From an uncultured Roseburia sp. (GTDB lineage Bacteria > Bacillota > Clostridia > Lachnospirales > Lachnospiraceae), in contig CAMUHN010000014.1 in NCBI GenBank assembly GCA_947088675.1, positions 1 through 55,690 of the forward strand: a stretch of DNA of 55,690 bases, given 5' to 3'. Within the stretch, counting starts at the first letter, position 1, and each line of letters starts with the position of its first letter. The position numbers and the translations under genes were made by a program. Under the pieces are notes generated by a model. That model saw only the letters and a program-made list of their open reading frames with translations. It was not told the origin of the DNA and did no database searches. Positions 33,505-43,143 of this stretch are shown here, piece after piece.

Positions 33505-34878
33505 TTACAATGACACGTTCGGAAGCTTTGCAACAGATGCCGCCAGTTCTTCGTCCGTTGGAATAAAATCGCTCATTTCTCCGTCGTTAAATTTCTGATA
33601 TGCCACCATATCAAAATAACCTGTTCCGGTCAGCCCAAATACAATATTTTTCTGTTCCCCGGTCTCTTTGCACTTTAACGCCTCGTCGATTGCCGCCTTG
33701 ATCGCATGGCTGCTCTCGGGCGCCGGCAGAATCCCCTCGACCCGTGCAAATGTCTGCGCCGCTTTAAATACCTCTGTCTGTTCCACACTCCTCGCCTCCA
33801 GAAGACCCTGGTCATATAACTCGGATACTGTAGAACTCATGCCGTGATAGCGAAGCCCTCCCGCATGGTTTGCAGACGGAATGAAACCGCTTCCAAGCGT
33901 ATACATCTTTGCAAGAGGACACACTTTTCCGGTATCGCAGAAGTCATAGGCATATTTACCTCTCGTCAGGCTCGGACAGGAAGCCGGCTCCACTGCAATC
34001 ATCCGATAATCCGCCTCGCCTCTTAACATTTCGCCTGCAAACGGTGAGATCAATCCGCCAAGATTGGAACCGCCCCCGGCGCAACCGATAATCACATCCG
34101 CGCGAATGCCGTATTTATCCAGTGCTGCTTTTGTCTCCAATCCGATAATCGACTGATGCAGCAGCACCTGTGCAAGCACAGAGCCAAGCACATACCGGTA
34201 TCCCTCCTGCGCTGTTGCGGCTTCGACCGCCTCGGAGATCGCACACCCAAGACTGCCTGTCGTACCCGGAAATTCTTCATTGATCTTTCTGCCAACATTT
34301 GTATTCATCGACGGACTCGGCGTCACTTTCGCTCCGTATGTGCGCATCACTTCCCGCCGGAACGGCTTCTGTTCATAAGAACATTTCACCATATAAACCT
34401 GGCAGTCCAGATCAAAATAGGAACATGCCATGGAAAGCGCCGTTCCCCACTGTCCGGCGCCCGTCTCTGTCGTTACGCCTTTTAATCCCTGTTTCTTTGC
34501 ATAATAGGCCTGCGCTATCGCAGAATTTAACTTATGGCTCCCCGACGTATTATTGCCTTCAAATTTGTAATAAATATGCGCCGGCGTATCCAGTTTCTCT
34601 TCCAGACAATAGGCCCGCACAAGCGGCGAAGGACGGTACATTTTATAAAAATCCAGAATTTCCTGCGGAATATCAAAATAAGGCGTAGTATCGTCCAGTT
34701 CCTGTCTCGCAAGCTCTCTGCAGAATACGCCGGAAAGCTCGTCTTCCGTAACCGGCTGTTTCGTACCCGGATTCAAAAGCGGCGCCGGTTTATTTTTCAT
34801 ATCCGCACGCACATTATACCATTGTACGGGCATCTCATTTTCTTCCAGGTAAATTTTGTAAGGTATTGATTTTTCCAT
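33505..34878 (-). CDS. trpB2: Tryptophan synthase beta-like enzyme (TrpB2 type)
   Basis: A 457-residue PLP enzyme of the TrpB2 class (TIGR01415 type), distinct from the TrpA-bound TrpB1 by its longer N-terminus and inserts (WYNVRADMKNKPAPLLNPGT, RPSPLVRAYCLEE). PLP-lysine lies in GNNTSGSHKLNSA; TETGAGQWGTALS follows; CAGGGSNLGG is the phosphate loop. ATG at 34878 has GGAGAG 6 bases upstream. No trpA or other trp gene is adjacent, so it may use free indole (salvage). It forms a two-gene unit with the GNAT gene. Confidence 0.92.
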   Translation of the reverse strand: MEKSIPYKIYLEENEMPVQWYNVRADMKNKPAPLLNPGTKQPVTEDELSGVFCRELARQELDDTTPYFDIPQEILDFYKMYRPSPLVRAYCLEEKLDTPAHIYYKFEGNNTSGSHKLNSAIAQAYYAKKQGLKGVTTETGAGQWGTALSMACSYFDLDCQVYMVKCSYEQKPFRREVMRTYGAKVTPSPSMNTNVGRKINEEFPGTTGSLGCAISEAVEAATAQEGYRYVLGSVLAQVLLHQSIIGLETKAALDKYGIRADVIIGCAGGGSNLGGLISPFAGEMLRGEADYRMIAVEPASCPSLTRGKYAYDFCDTGKVCPLAKMYTLGSGFIPSANHAGGLRYHGMSSTVSELYDQGLLEARSVEQTEVFKAAQTFARVEGILPAPESSHAIKAAIDEALKCKETGEQKNIVFGLTGTGYFDMVAYQKFNDGEMSDFIPTDEELAASVAKLPNVSL

Positions 34879-34932
34879 TTTTCTCTCCATTTCTTTGACC
34901 ATCTTCCATCCGGTCATATGTTATACGCTGAC

Positions 34933-34961
34933 ATTATACTATTCTTTCCCCGACTTTTCAA
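34933..34961 (-). promoter_or_regulatory. Sigma-A promoter of trpB2-GNAT
   Basis: TTGAAA (34956-34961) and a perfect TATAAT (34933-34938), 17-base spacer, in the 91-base gap after the histidine kinase stop. The leader of about 50 bases leaves no space for a tryptophan T-box or TRAP-type leader. Confidence 0.7.
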
Positions 34962-34969
34962 TCCGGTTC

Positions 34970-36121
34970 TTATTTCTCTTTGTAAAGTTCTACCACAGGC
35001 AGCATAACAACCGTCTCAAGACCCTCCCTGCAGTTGGAAAGCTCTATAAAGCCGCCCATCTGCTGCACAATATATTTTACAATATAAAGGCCAAGTCCTG
35101 ATCCCTGCTCGTCTGCACAGTTTTTTCCACGATAGAATTTATCAAAAATAAACGGAATGTCCTCATCCGCGACCCCTCTTCCGTAATCGCGAAAAGAAAT
35201 CGAAACCGTATCCTCCTGGCGCACTACTTTAATATCAATCTTCGTTTTTGCATATTTTCTGGAATTGTTAATCAGATTCTCACAGACCTGCAGCAGTCTG
35301 TTTGGGTCTGCATTCACCGGTATTTCCTCATCCGGCAGTAAAATCCGTACGTCGTCCCGTCCTGCGGATATCTCGGCCACGTCGTTTCTCATAAATGCGC
35401 AGAGTCCAAACTGTTTCGTCTGAATTTTTAATTTGTCCAAATCCGAAACAGAATGCAAAAACAAATCGTCTGTCAGTCTGGCTACCTCATCACATTTCTT
35501 CAGAATCACGGCGATATAGCGCTGCCTGCGCCCGGCAGTGCAGTCCAGATTTGCCTCAAGTCCTTCCGCATAAGCGCGGATTGAGGCAATCGGCGTCTTA
35601 ATATCATGCGAGAGCGTCGCAATAACCGTTTTATTGTTTTCAATCGCTTCCCTCTCGCCGGAGCGCGCTTTCGTGATTTCCTGTCTCATACTGTCAAATG
35701 CCCAGGTAAATTCTCCAAAATAATTGGAGCGCTCATAGGTAAGAGCAATATCAAAATTTCCCTGCGCGATCTGGTTCACATACGATTTCATCCGTTCAAA
35801 CGGGCCAAAGATCGCATGATCAACATAACAAAGAACAACGATCATATAAACGACGCAGATCACGGAAATCAAAATATAATGCGCATCAAAACTTTCCGCT
35901 TCTGAAAAAGACCGCAGGCTCTCCTGCAGTCTTTCGGATTTTAATTGCATTGTCTTCATATCGCCGCTTCTGGCAAGCTGTTCCAGTTCATTGACAGCTA
36001 AAATCTGTTTCTCCGTGATGTCCTGCGTATTTTTTCCGACTCTCAACAGCCCGCACAATACGGCTGTCATCAGAATGACAAAAGAAAACAATACAGAAAC
36101 TTTCAACAGCCTTTTTCTCAT
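34970..36121 (-). CDS. Two-component sensor histidine kinase
   Basis: A 383-residue membrane kinase. Helices at about 7-27 and 82-102 flank a short extracytoplasmic loop of about 55 residues. HAMP-like linker about 103-155 (GPFERMKSYVNQIAQGNFD), HisKA with His172 in ATLSHDIKTPIASIRAYAE, N box NLINNSRKYA, and G boxes FRDYGRGV and GSGLGLYIVKYI. The small sensor loop suits intramembrane or envelope-stress sensing. Its ATG overlaps the regulator stop by 4 bases (coupled translation). Cognate partner is the OmpR-type regulator directly upstream. Confidence 0.93.
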   Translation of the reverse strand: MRKRLLKVSVLFSFVILMTAVLCGLLRVGKNTQDITEKQILAVNELEQLARSGDMKTMQLKSERLQESLRSFSEAESFDAHYILISVICVVYMIVVLCYVDHAIFGPFERMKSYVNQIAQGNFDIALTYERSNYFGEFTWAFDSMRQEITKARSGEREAIENNKTVIATLSHDIKTPIASIRAYAEGLEANLDCTAGRRQRYIAVILKKCDEVARLTDDLFLHSVSDLDKLKIQTKQFGLCAFMRNDVAEISAGRDDVRILLPDEEIPVNADPNRLLQVCENLINNSRKYAKTKIDIKVVRQEDTVSISFRDYGRGVADEDIPFIFDKFYRGKNCADEQGSGLGLYIVKYIVQQMGGFIELSNCREGLETVVMLPVVELYKEK

Positions 36122-36804
36122 TGCGGCGCCTCCAACATATATCCCACTTTAAAAACGGTTTTGATAAACTGCGGGCTGGCCGGATTATCCTCCAGCTTTT
36201 CCCGCAGCCATCTGATATGTACGGTCAGCGTCGACGGTTCCACCAGAGAAAAAGCCCCCCATACTTCCGCCAGAAGTTTCTCTTTTGCAACTGCCGTATT
36301 TCGATACCGGCACAGACAGGCGAGCAGATCAAATTCACGCAGAGAAAGCGATATAACCTGACCGCCTTTCTCTGCCGTTCTTGCCGTAATATTTACTCTG
36401 ACATCTCCAAATGCAACGATCTGCTCCTCCCCGCCAAATCCATAAGTACGGCGCAGCAGCGCATTGACCCGGGAAAGCAGCTCTTTCATGGAATAAGGTT
36501 TCGGCAGATAATCGTCCCCGCCCAGATCAAATCCTGTGATACGGTCATTTTCTCCTGATCTTGCGCTTGCAAAAATCACCGGCACCGTCGATACTTTCCT
36601 CAACTCCCGACACAGTTCAAATCCGGTACCGTCCGGCAGATTGATGTCCAGTAAAATCAAATGAAACGTCTTTTCCGACAAAAGCAGGAAAGCTCCTGCA
36701 CTGTCTGCCACACATTCGACATGATAGCCGTAACTCTCCAGCAGATCCGACAGAATCAGCGACAGATCTGCATCATCATCAATGATTAATATATTTTTTT
36801 GCAT
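36118..36804 (-). CDS. OmpR/PhoB-family response regulator
   Basis: A 228-residue regulator. The receiver domain has acidic pocket DDD (9-11), phospho-acceptor Asp53 in LILLDINLPDGTG, Ser/Thr switch in FASARSGENDR and Lys in YLPKPYS. The C-terminal winged helix (about 130-225) has LREFDLLACLCRYRNTAVAKEKLL, VEPSTLTVHIRWLREKLE and the wing FIKTVFKVGYML. Partner of the adjacent kinase; target genes unknown, though the lipoprotein 22 bases upstream is a natural candidate. Confidence 0.94.
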   Translation of the reverse strand: MQKNILIIDDDADLSLILSDLLESYGYHVECVADSAGAFLLLSEKTFHLILLDINLPDGTGFELCRELRKVSTVPVIFASARSGENDRITGFDLGGDDYLPKPYSMKELLSRVNALLRRTYGFGGEEQIVAFGDVRVNITARTAEKGGQVISLSLREFDLLACLCRYRNTAVAKEKLLAEVWGAFSLVEPSTLTVHIRWLREKLEDNPASPQFIKTVFKVGYMLEAPQ

Positions 36805-36826
36805 ATTCCTTTACTATCTGACGCTT

Positions 36827-37816
36827 TTACTCTGTTTCCTTTTCGTTCTCCATTGTTTTAAAATATTCCGTCACACATTCTGCGCCGTCGCTTTCAAAAC
36901 CTTTGACGGTGCTGTCCAGACTGAGCCATCCCATGCTGCCCGCTGTAATACGGTCACTGATGATCCCCATCCTCTCTAATGCGGCCGTGCTGGCATTGGC
37001 CATATCCACGCCGTACGACGCTGTCAGAACCCCGTCCTGTACGCTGGCATTAGCGGTAACGCCGTCCAGACTCGAATAGTCCTCCACATAGACCGGCGCA
37101 TAGGCCTCCAGTTCTTCGACCGAATACTCCCCGCCGGACTCGAGTGTATCCAAATTGATCATGGCGACAATTTCATCTCCCTGCGCCGCAATCTCCCATA
37201 CATATCCGTTCGGAAACGTACAGGTCGTCATGCTTGCATCAAGATACGGCTCCAGACCGCCGCAGAGCATCTCAAAAAAGTCGCGGTTTGTATTGGTATC
37301 CATCACTTCGGCGCCGTCCCTGTTCCCCACATAAATTTTCATTGTCTCCTGGCTGGCTGATTTCTCATTCTGTACGGCAGTCAACACCCAGGACGGCATA
37401 TCGTGAAACGCAGTGGAATGATTCTCTACCTGATCAATAAGCGCCTCTGCCATCGCTTCATGCAGTTCTTCCGAAAAATCCGGTACGGAAAGCGTGACGT
37501 TGACTGCGCCCCATGTCTCCTCTCCCTCCACTGCTTCCGCGGTAAAAGTAACTGTCTTTAGTTTTTCATACAGCGTCTGGTATGCAGCCGACAAATCGCC
37601 GCCCTTTGTCTCATCAAGCCCCGCAAAAAACAGATGCAGCGGATTGTCCGCACTGATATATGGTTTCATTCCCTCATAATTTCCCTGTTGAAAGGCCTCC
37701 ATAAACGCATTGACAACCTCAACAGGAGACATTTTTTTTGAAGTCGTTACTGCCTGACAGGACGTAAGTCCAAGACATAAAACAATTGCAGTGAACACTG
37801 CAGTAAACTTTTTCAT
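36827..37816 (-). CDS. Lipoprotein, DUF5105/DUF4878-like
   Basis: A 329-residue exported lipoprotein: lysine-starting signal and lipobox LTSC (Cys about 20). Residues about 30-60 (MSPVEVVNAFMEAFQQGNYEGMKPYISA) have the NTF2-like pattern of DUF4878/DUF5105 lipoproteins common in Firmicutes. The second half is a separate beta-rich domain (VWEIAAQGDEIVAMINLDTL, VTANASVQDGVLTASYGVD). No catalytic motif. It lies between the PAS protein and the two-component genes in one direction with gaps near 22 bases, so it may be the envelope-side component of that signalling unit. Confidence 0.8.
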   Translation of the reverse strand: MKKFTAVFTAIVLCLGLTSCQAVTTSKKMSPVEVVNAFMEAFQQGNYEGMKPYISADNPLHLFFAGLDETKGGDLSAAYQTLYEKLKTVTFTAEAVEGEETWGAVNVTLSVPDFSEELHEAMAEALIDQVENHSTAFHDMPSWVLTAVQNEKSASQETMKIYVGNRDGAEVMDTNTNRDFFEMLCGGLEPYLDASMTTCTFPNGYVWEIAAQGDEIVAMINLDTLESGGEYSVEELEAYAPVYVEDYSSLDGVTANASVQDGVLTASYGVDMANASTAALERMGIISDRITAGSMGWLSLDSTVKGFESDGAECVTEYFKTMENEKETE

Positions 37817-37838
37817 AACAAATCATCCTCTCTTTTTT

Positions 37839-38225
37839 TCAGTACACATCTGCACAAAAACGATATTTCTCCCGTGTCTCCCGGTTTCGGTACTCATGTT
37901 TTTCATAATATCCGATCAGCGCCCCGTCTGCGTCACGCAGCGCAATCATATAAACGTCCTTATTTTCCTTTTCATTGTAAGAAGTATAAACCCTGTTATT
38001 CTTCCTGTCCTCCCCAAACCATTGAACCACCTTTTCAATCTGGCCGGCGGACCGGGCATGATGACACTGCATCAGACTTTTTCCCAACAGCTCTGCGCCG
38101 CCGCTTTTTGCATAACGTCTGACAGCGGCCGGATTCATATAGATAATCTTATGCTCCAGATTGCAAACCACAACGGCGCAGATATCCTGATCAATAATAC
38201 TTTTCAGGAAATCAGATAATTCCAT
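37839..38225 (-). CDS. Stand-alone PAS domain protein
   Basis: A 128-residue cytosolic protein that is one PAS domain and little more. LKSIIDQDICAVVVCNLEHKIIYMNPAAVRRY is the PAS N-terminal strand-helix core. LLGKSLMQCHHARSAGQIEKVVQWF resembles the PAS of DUF438/NifL-like proteins, where CH-P contacts a ligand; ALRDADGALIGYYE is the last strand. No output domain. It sits 34 bases after the chemotaxis receptor gene, so it may supply a ligand or redox input to receptor or kinase by protein contact. Confidence 0.85.
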   Translation of the reverse strand: MELSDFLKSIIDQDICAVVVCNLEHKIIYMNPAAVRRYAKSGGAELLGKSLMQCHHARSAGQIEKVVQWFGEDRKNNRVYTSYNEKENKDVYMIALRDADGALIGYYEKHEYRNRETREKYRFCADVY

Positions 38226-38259
38226 CTCTGCCTCTGCTTCCTTTCTTTTTCATCCCGAT

Positions 38260-39912
38260 TTATCGTTTTAACCGGAACATATCGGTCATTGCCTTGAGCA
38301 GCCCCGCCTGCGAACTTAACTCCTCGCTGGTCGCCGCACTCTGCTGCGCAGTCGCGGAGTTTGTCTGAACAACGCAGGAGATCTGTCCGATCTGTTCCTG
38401 TATATGAGAGACAGATTCCGCCTGAACGCTCGATGCCTTTGCAATCCAGTCGGTTTTTTCCACAATTTCCTGCGCGCCGTTAACGACAGCCTGCAATTGC
38501 TCCGCCGTCTCGTTTGCAATCTGTGTCCCGTGTTTGACTGACTGTATGGAGCGGCCGATCAGTTCCGCTGTGGATCTGGACGCCTCGGAACTCTGCTCCG
38601 CCAGACTGCGCACTTCGGAAGCCACAACAGCAAAACCTTTTCCTGCCTCTCCGGCCCTGGTTGCCTCAACCGCGGCATTTAATGCAAGGATATTTGTCTG
38701 GAAAGCAATGTTTTCTATTGTCTTGATGATTTTTTCAATCTCATTTGAGTTTGTGTCAATCTCACGCATTGCATCTATCATCTCATGCATCTTGCGGTTG
38801 CTCTCCATAATCTGACCGCTTACCAGATCAATCTGTTCGTTTGCCTGCGCTACTTTTCCTGCAGTCTCCTCCACCTGTCCGGCAATATCACCAATTACTT
38901 TTTCAAAATTCTCTATCGTGCTGGCCTGCTCCACGGCGCCCTGGCTCAGACTCTGCGCGCCGATTGCCATCTGCTCAGACCCGTTTGAAACAAATGACGC
39001 GCTTTCCACAATCTGTTCCATTGTCGAATTTAATTTATCAAGAATACTGTCTAAGGATTCCTTGATTGATAAAAAATCCCCGACATACTGCTGCTTTGTC
39101 TCCACACCGAGATTCCCCTCAGAAATGGCTGCCAGAATATGAGAAATCTCACCGATATAACTTTTCAGGCGGGAGATCGTAGCGCCAAATATCTCTGCAA
39201 GATATCCGACCTCGTCATTGGAACGCACATCAATCTGCAGATTTGTTCCCTCTTTCAGGCCAAGCTCTCCGTTCTCCATTGTCTGTGCAAGAACCGTCAG
39301 TTTTTTAAGCGGTCTGGAAACTGCATTGCTGATAAAAAGCGACAGCAGAATCGTACTGATCAGCACCATAACAGCGCCTGCCGCACAGGAAACAACGATG
39401 GTAGTATAAATCTGCTCATGCGCAGATTCCATTGAGATTCCGGCAAAAATCAAACCGTTCACCTGACCGTTTTCGTCCAGAGTCGGAACATACGAGCAAA
39501 GATGATCTACTCCCAGAATATGAGCCTCTCCGACATAGGACTCTCCCCGTTCTATAATAATCTCTGTCAGCCTGTCTGAGAGTTTCGTCCCGACAACGCG
39601 TTCCCCATTCTGAATAATCGTCGTATAGACGCGTTCATTTCCTTTAAAAATCGTAAACTCACAGTTCATCTTTAGTTTCAGTTCGTCCAGTAACTGCGTC
39701 TTATCCTCCGGCCCGGTATCATTGGCAAGTTCATATTCAAGCACTTTGGTTCCGTTTACACACTCTTCCTGAAGCAGTTTCATTGTCAGACGATAAAACA
39801 TTGTAACACAGACAACGACTACCATTGCCATACTGACAGCCAGCAGCGCAATTACAAGCATATTGACTTTTCTTCCAAGATGCCTTATTTTTCTGTTCTT
39901 TGACTGATTCAT
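38260..39912 (-). CDS. Methyl-accepting chemotaxis protein
   Basis: A 550-residue receptor. Transmembrane helices at about 15-40 and 175-200 enclose a single-Cache-type sensor ([54 protein letters not shown]). HAMP follows ([24 protein letters not shown]), then the coiled-coil signalling domain with tip [20 protein letters not shown] and [17 protein letters not shown]. The C-terminus ends in MFRLKR with no CheR-binding pentapeptide. The small-molecule sensor fold suggests organic-acid ligands. No che or flagellar genes in the window. Confidence 0.94.
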   Translation of the reverse strand: MNQSKNRKIRHLGRKVNMLVIALLAVSMAMVVVVCVTMFYRLTMKLLQEECVNGTKVLEYELANDTGPEDKTQLLDELKLKMNCEFTIFKGNERVYTTIIQNGERVVGTKLSDRLTEIIIERGESYVGEAHILGVDHLCSYVPTLDENGQVNGLIFAGISMESAHEQIYTTIVVSCAAGAVMVLISTILLSLFISNAVSRPLKKLTVLAQTMENGELGLKEGTNLQIDVRSNDEVGYLAEIFGATISRLKSYIGEISHILAAISEGNLGVETKQQYVGDFLSIKESLDSILDKLNSTMEQIVESASFVSNGSEQMAIGAQSLSQGAVEQASTIENFEKVIGDIAGQVEETAGKVAQANEQIDLVSGQIMESNRKMHEMIDAMREIDTNSNEIEKIIKTIENIAFQTNILALNAAVEATRAGEAGKGFAVVASEVRSLAEQSSEASRSTAELIGRSIQSVKHGTQIANETAEQLQAVVNGAQEIVEKTDWIAKASSVQAESVSHIQEQIGQISCVVQTNSATAQQSAATSEELSSQAGLLKAMTDMFRLKR

Positions 39913-39953
39913 TTCTCACCTCTGTAACATTAAAAAATTTATTATTTTACCTG

Positions 39954-41735
39954 TCACTCTGCCACAGTAATTCCAAGTTCTTTAAGCTGTATGTCGTCCA
40001 CAGTTCCCGGCGCCTGCGTCATCAGGCACGATGCGTCTTTTACTTTCGGGAATGCTATGACATCGCGAATCGAATCGGCATGCACCATATGCATCACAAG
40101 CCGGTCCAACCCGTATGCAAGCCCTGCGTGCGGCGGCACTCCGTAGCGGAACGCATCCAGAAGAAAGCCAAACTGCTCCTGCGCCCTCTCTTTTGTAAAT
40201 CCGAGCACCTCAAACATTTTTTCCTGAATATCGTTCTGGTGAATACGTACTGATCCGCCGCCCAGTTCGGTCCCGTTCAACACGATGTCGTATGCTTTTG
40301 CGCGAACCGAACCCGGATCGCTGTCAACATGCTCCCAGTCCTCTTCCATCGGCATTGTAAACGGATGATGCATCGCCAGAAAGCGATTCTCTTCGTCCGA
40401 CCACTCCAGCAGTGGAAATTCCGTGATCCAGAGAAAATTGTACTGATTTTCATCGTACAGCTTCAGTTCCCTGGCAAGCTCCAGGCGCAGCGCGCCAAGA
40501 ACATTCCAGACAATTTTATTTTTATCGGCCGCAAATAACAACAGGTCGCCGTTTTCTCCTTCCATTGTACTGACAAGCGCTTTTAATTCTTCTTCCGTCA
40601 TAAATTTCGAAAACGATGATTTATATGTGCCGTCCTCATTGACCGCAAGGTATGCAAGGCCTTTTGCGCCATAACCCTTTGCAAATTCTACCAGCTTGTC
40701 AATTTTCTTACGCGGCATTTTTGCCTGGCCTTTGACATTGATTCCGCGGACGGAGCCTCCTTCGCAAAGCGCGCCGGTAAAGACAGAAAAACCGCAGTTT
40801 TTCACTGCCTCTGACACATTTTTTAATTCCATGCCAAATCGTGTGTCCGGCTTATCGGACCCGAAACGATCCATTGCCTCCTGCCACGGCATCCTTGGAA
40901 GCGGCAGCGAAATCGAAACGCCGACCGCCTCCTGGAATACATATTTAAGCAGGCGTTCATTGACATCAATGACATCGTCAACATCCACAAATGCCAGCTC
41001 CATATCCGCCTGCGTAAATTCCGGCTGACGGTCCGCGCGCAGATCCTCATCACGGAAACACCGCGCAATCTGAAAATATCTGTCATAGCCGGAACACATT
41101 AAAAGCTGTTTATACAGCTGGGGCGACTGCGGAAGCGCGTAAAAATGCCCGGTATGCACACGGCTTGGCACCAGATAATCTCTGGCGCCCTCCGGCGTGG
41201 ATTTGCAGAGCATCGGCGTCTCAATTTCCAAAAATCCCTCCCGCATCATAAAATCGCGCATCAGATATGCAACTTTGCTGCGCAGCATCAGGTTCTTTTG
41301 GATATCCGGTCTTCTTAAATCCAGATAACGGTATTTTAACCGTACCTCATCTTTTGTCTGGCTGTTTTCCTCTATCTGAAACGGCGGCGTCTCAGATTCG
41401 GAAAGAATGCGCAGATCCTGCGCAATCACTTCGATATCGCCGGTCTTTAAATTTTCATTGATGGCCGCCGACCGCTTCTGCACGGTTCCGGTGACGGCAA
41501 TTACAAATTCACTGCGAAGGCGCTCAGCTTTCCGGTAGCCCTCCTCCCCCGCACTCTCCTCGCAGAACACAAGCTGCAGAATGCCGGAGCGGTCCCTTAA
41601 GTCTATGAAGATCAGACTACCCAGGTTCCTCCTCTTTTGTACCCATCCCATCACCGTCACAGTCCTGCCAATCTGTTCGGCCGAAACCTCCGTACATCGG
41701 TGGCTTCGGTGCAGGCCTCTCATTGATTCTGCCAT
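39954..41735 (-). CDS. aspS: Aspartyl-tRNA synthetase
   Basis: A 593-residue class II synthetase. ATG at 41735 (MAESMRGLHRSH) follows GGAGGGATTT; an in-frame start 4 codons earlier would include the ribosome site. N-terminal anticodon-binding OB fold (VTVMGWVQKRRNLGSLIFIDLRDRSGILQLV), motif 2 QIARCFRDEDLRADRQPEFTQ, the bacterial GAD insert about 310-420 and motif 3 GLAYGLDRLVMHM. Bacterial-type length. I cannot tell discriminating from non-discriminating type with certainty. It is 33 bases after hisS, forming the usual hisS-aspS pair. Confidence 0.97.
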   Translation of the reverse strand: MAESMRGLHRSHRCTEVSAEQIGRTVTVMGWVQKRRNLGSLIFIDLRDRSGILQLVFCEESAGEEGYRKAERLRSEFVIAVTGTVQKRSAAINENLKTGDIEVIAQDLRILSESETPPFQIEENSQTKDEVRLKYRYLDLRRPDIQKNLMLRSKVAYLMRDFMMREGFLEIETPMLCKSTPEGARDYLVPSRVHTGHFYALPQSPQLYKQLLMCSGYDRYFQIARCFRDEDLRADRQPEFTQADMELAFVDVDDVIDVNERLLKYVFQEAVGVSISLPLPRMPWQEAMDRFGSDKPDTRFGMELKNVSEAVKNCGFSVFTGALCEGGSVRGINVKGQAKMPRKKIDKLVEFAKGYGAKGLAYLAVNEDGTYKSSFSKFMTEEELKALVSTMEGENGDLLLFAADKNKIVWNVLGALRLELARELKLYDENQYNFLWITEFPLLEWSDEENRFLAMHHPFTMPMEEDWEHVDSDPGSVRAKAYDIVLNGTELGGGSVRIHQNDIQEKMFEVLGFTKERAQEQFGFLLDAFRYGVPPHAGLAYGLDRLVMHMVHADSIRDVIAFPKVKDASCLMTQAPGTVDDIQLKELGITVAE

Positions 41736-41768
41736 AAATCCCTCCATGTTTTTCTTTCATCAGAACGC

Positions 41769-43025
41769 TTACGCCCTGTCGGTAAAAAATTCTGTAATTT
41801 CTTCATATCCTTCGGATGCAAGCTTCTCTTTCTGAAATTTTTTATTTTTATTCATTCTGACTACAAGCACCTGTTTTCCGGCAGCGCGCTCCCTCTTTGC
41901 TTCAGCGACTACGGCAGACAGCTTTTCTGCGGGATAGCCTTTCTCGATCAGGTACGCCGCTTTTGGCCTCTGGTTTGGAATCTGATATCCATTCTCCATA
42001 AGAAGTAAAATAATGCGCTCAAAACCAATCGAAAATCCGCACGCAGGCACATCGGTTCCGGTAAACCTGCCCACCATGCTGTCATAACGGCCGCCTCCGC
42101 CGCAGGCTGCGCCAAACTCCGGCATAGCGATCTCAAAAATCGTGCCCGTGTAATAGCTCATCCCGCGCACCAGAGTCGGGTCGAACACGATTGTAAATTC
42201 TGCTGCCTTTGCGGCTTCGACACTCTCTATGATTTCCGTAAGGTTTTGTTTTACCTCCGGATCCAGAAAGCCGTCCAATATTCCGGCGAGATAGGAAAGC
42301 CCGTTTTCCGCTTCCTTTATGCCCTGAAACAGAGACAGGTATTTTTCCACAACCTCTTCTGGAAAGCCCTCCTGTCTTAGTTCGTCCGAAACGCCGTCTG
42401 CACCGATCTTGTCCATCTTATCTAATATAATAAAGACTGCCTCGCAGGATTCCTCCGCAAATCCGCTGTACAATGCCATAGCTTTCAAAATGCGCCTCTC
42501 ATTGATGCGTATCTCAAAATTACGGAACCCGAGTTTTCCGATTGTCTCTGTCGTCGCAAGAATCAGCTCAATTTCCGCAAGGTTGCCGGCTTCTCCGATA
42601 ATGTCGATATCACACTGCATAAACTGGCGGTAACGTCCTTTCTGCGGCCGTTCGGCCCTCCACACATTTCCTGTCTGCAGCGCTTTAAACGGATTCGGCA
42701 GGTCGTTCGCATGGTTTGCATAATAGCGCACGAGCGGCACGGTCAGATCATAACGCATTCCAAAATCCACCAGATCCGCTTCCTCTTTTGCTTCTTTCAG
42801 TTTTAATTTCTCTCCGCGTTTTAATATTTTAAAGATCAGTTTTTCGTTTTCACCGCCCTGTCTGCTGGTCAGATTCGCTATATTTTCCATACAGGGCGTC
42901 TCAATCGGGGTAAAACCATAACTGCGGTATGTATCCTTAATCACCTGCTGTACATAATCACGTATCTGCATCTCGTCCGGCAGAATATCTTTCATGCCGT
43001 TGACCGGTTTCTTGCCAAGTGCCAT
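41769..43025 (-). CDS. hisS: Histidyl-tRNA synthetase
   Basis: A 418-residue class II synthetase: motif 1 region TPIETPCMENIANLTSR, motif 2 RAERPQKGRYRQFMQCDIDIIG, histidine-specific loops LVRGMSYYTGTIFEI and GGGGRYDSMVG, motif 3 ACGFSIGFERI, and a C-terminal anticodon-binding domain from about 330. GGAGG precedes the ATG. First gene of the hisS-aspS unit with its own promoter. Confidence 0.97.
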   Translation of the reverse strand: MALGKKPVNGMKDILPDEMQIRDYVQQVIKDTYRSYGFTPIETPCMENIANLTSRQGGENEKLIFKILKRGEKLKLKEAKEEADLVDFGMRYDLTVPLVRYYANHANDLPNPFKALQTGNVWRAERPQKGRYRQFMQCDIDIIGEAGNLAEIELILATTETIGKLGFRNFEIRINERRILKAMALYSGFAEESCEAVFIILDKMDKIGADGVSDELRQEGFPEEVVEKYLSLFQGIKEAENGLSYLAGILDGFLDPEVKQNLTEIIESVEAAKAAEFTIVFDPTLVRGMSYYTGTIFEIAMPEFGAACGGGGRYDSMVGRFTGTDVPACGFSIGFERIILLLMENGYQIPNQRPKAAYLIEKGYPAEKLSAVVAEAKRERAAGKQVLVVRMNKNKKFQKEKLASEGYEEITEFFTDRA

Positions 43026-43072
43026 TTTTACTTCCTCCGTCGATTCATTTTACATCATCACTCATAAAACGT

Positions 43073-43101
43073 ATTTTATACGTAACGGACAAATTAGTCA
43101 A
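43073..43101 (-). promoter_or_regulatory. Sigma-A promoter of hisS-aspS
   Basis: TTGACT (43096-43101) and TAAAAT (43073-43078), 17-base spacer, inside the 118-base gap after addA. The leader is too short for a T-box and none of the T-box sequence marks is seen. Confidence 0.65.
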
Positions 43102-43143
43102 CCTTGGGGCGTCAGAATTTTCTTTGACTCCTCCCGCTTTCTG

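Noticed and set aside
34879-34969. Tryptophan-responsive leader before trpB2
   Set aside because: Only about 50 bases lie between the predicted transcript start and the ATG, with no hairpin pair or Trp-codon run.
43026-43143. T-box leader before hisS
   Set aside because: The gap is only 118 bases, contains a promoter in its middle, and shows no T-box sequence or antiterminator pair.
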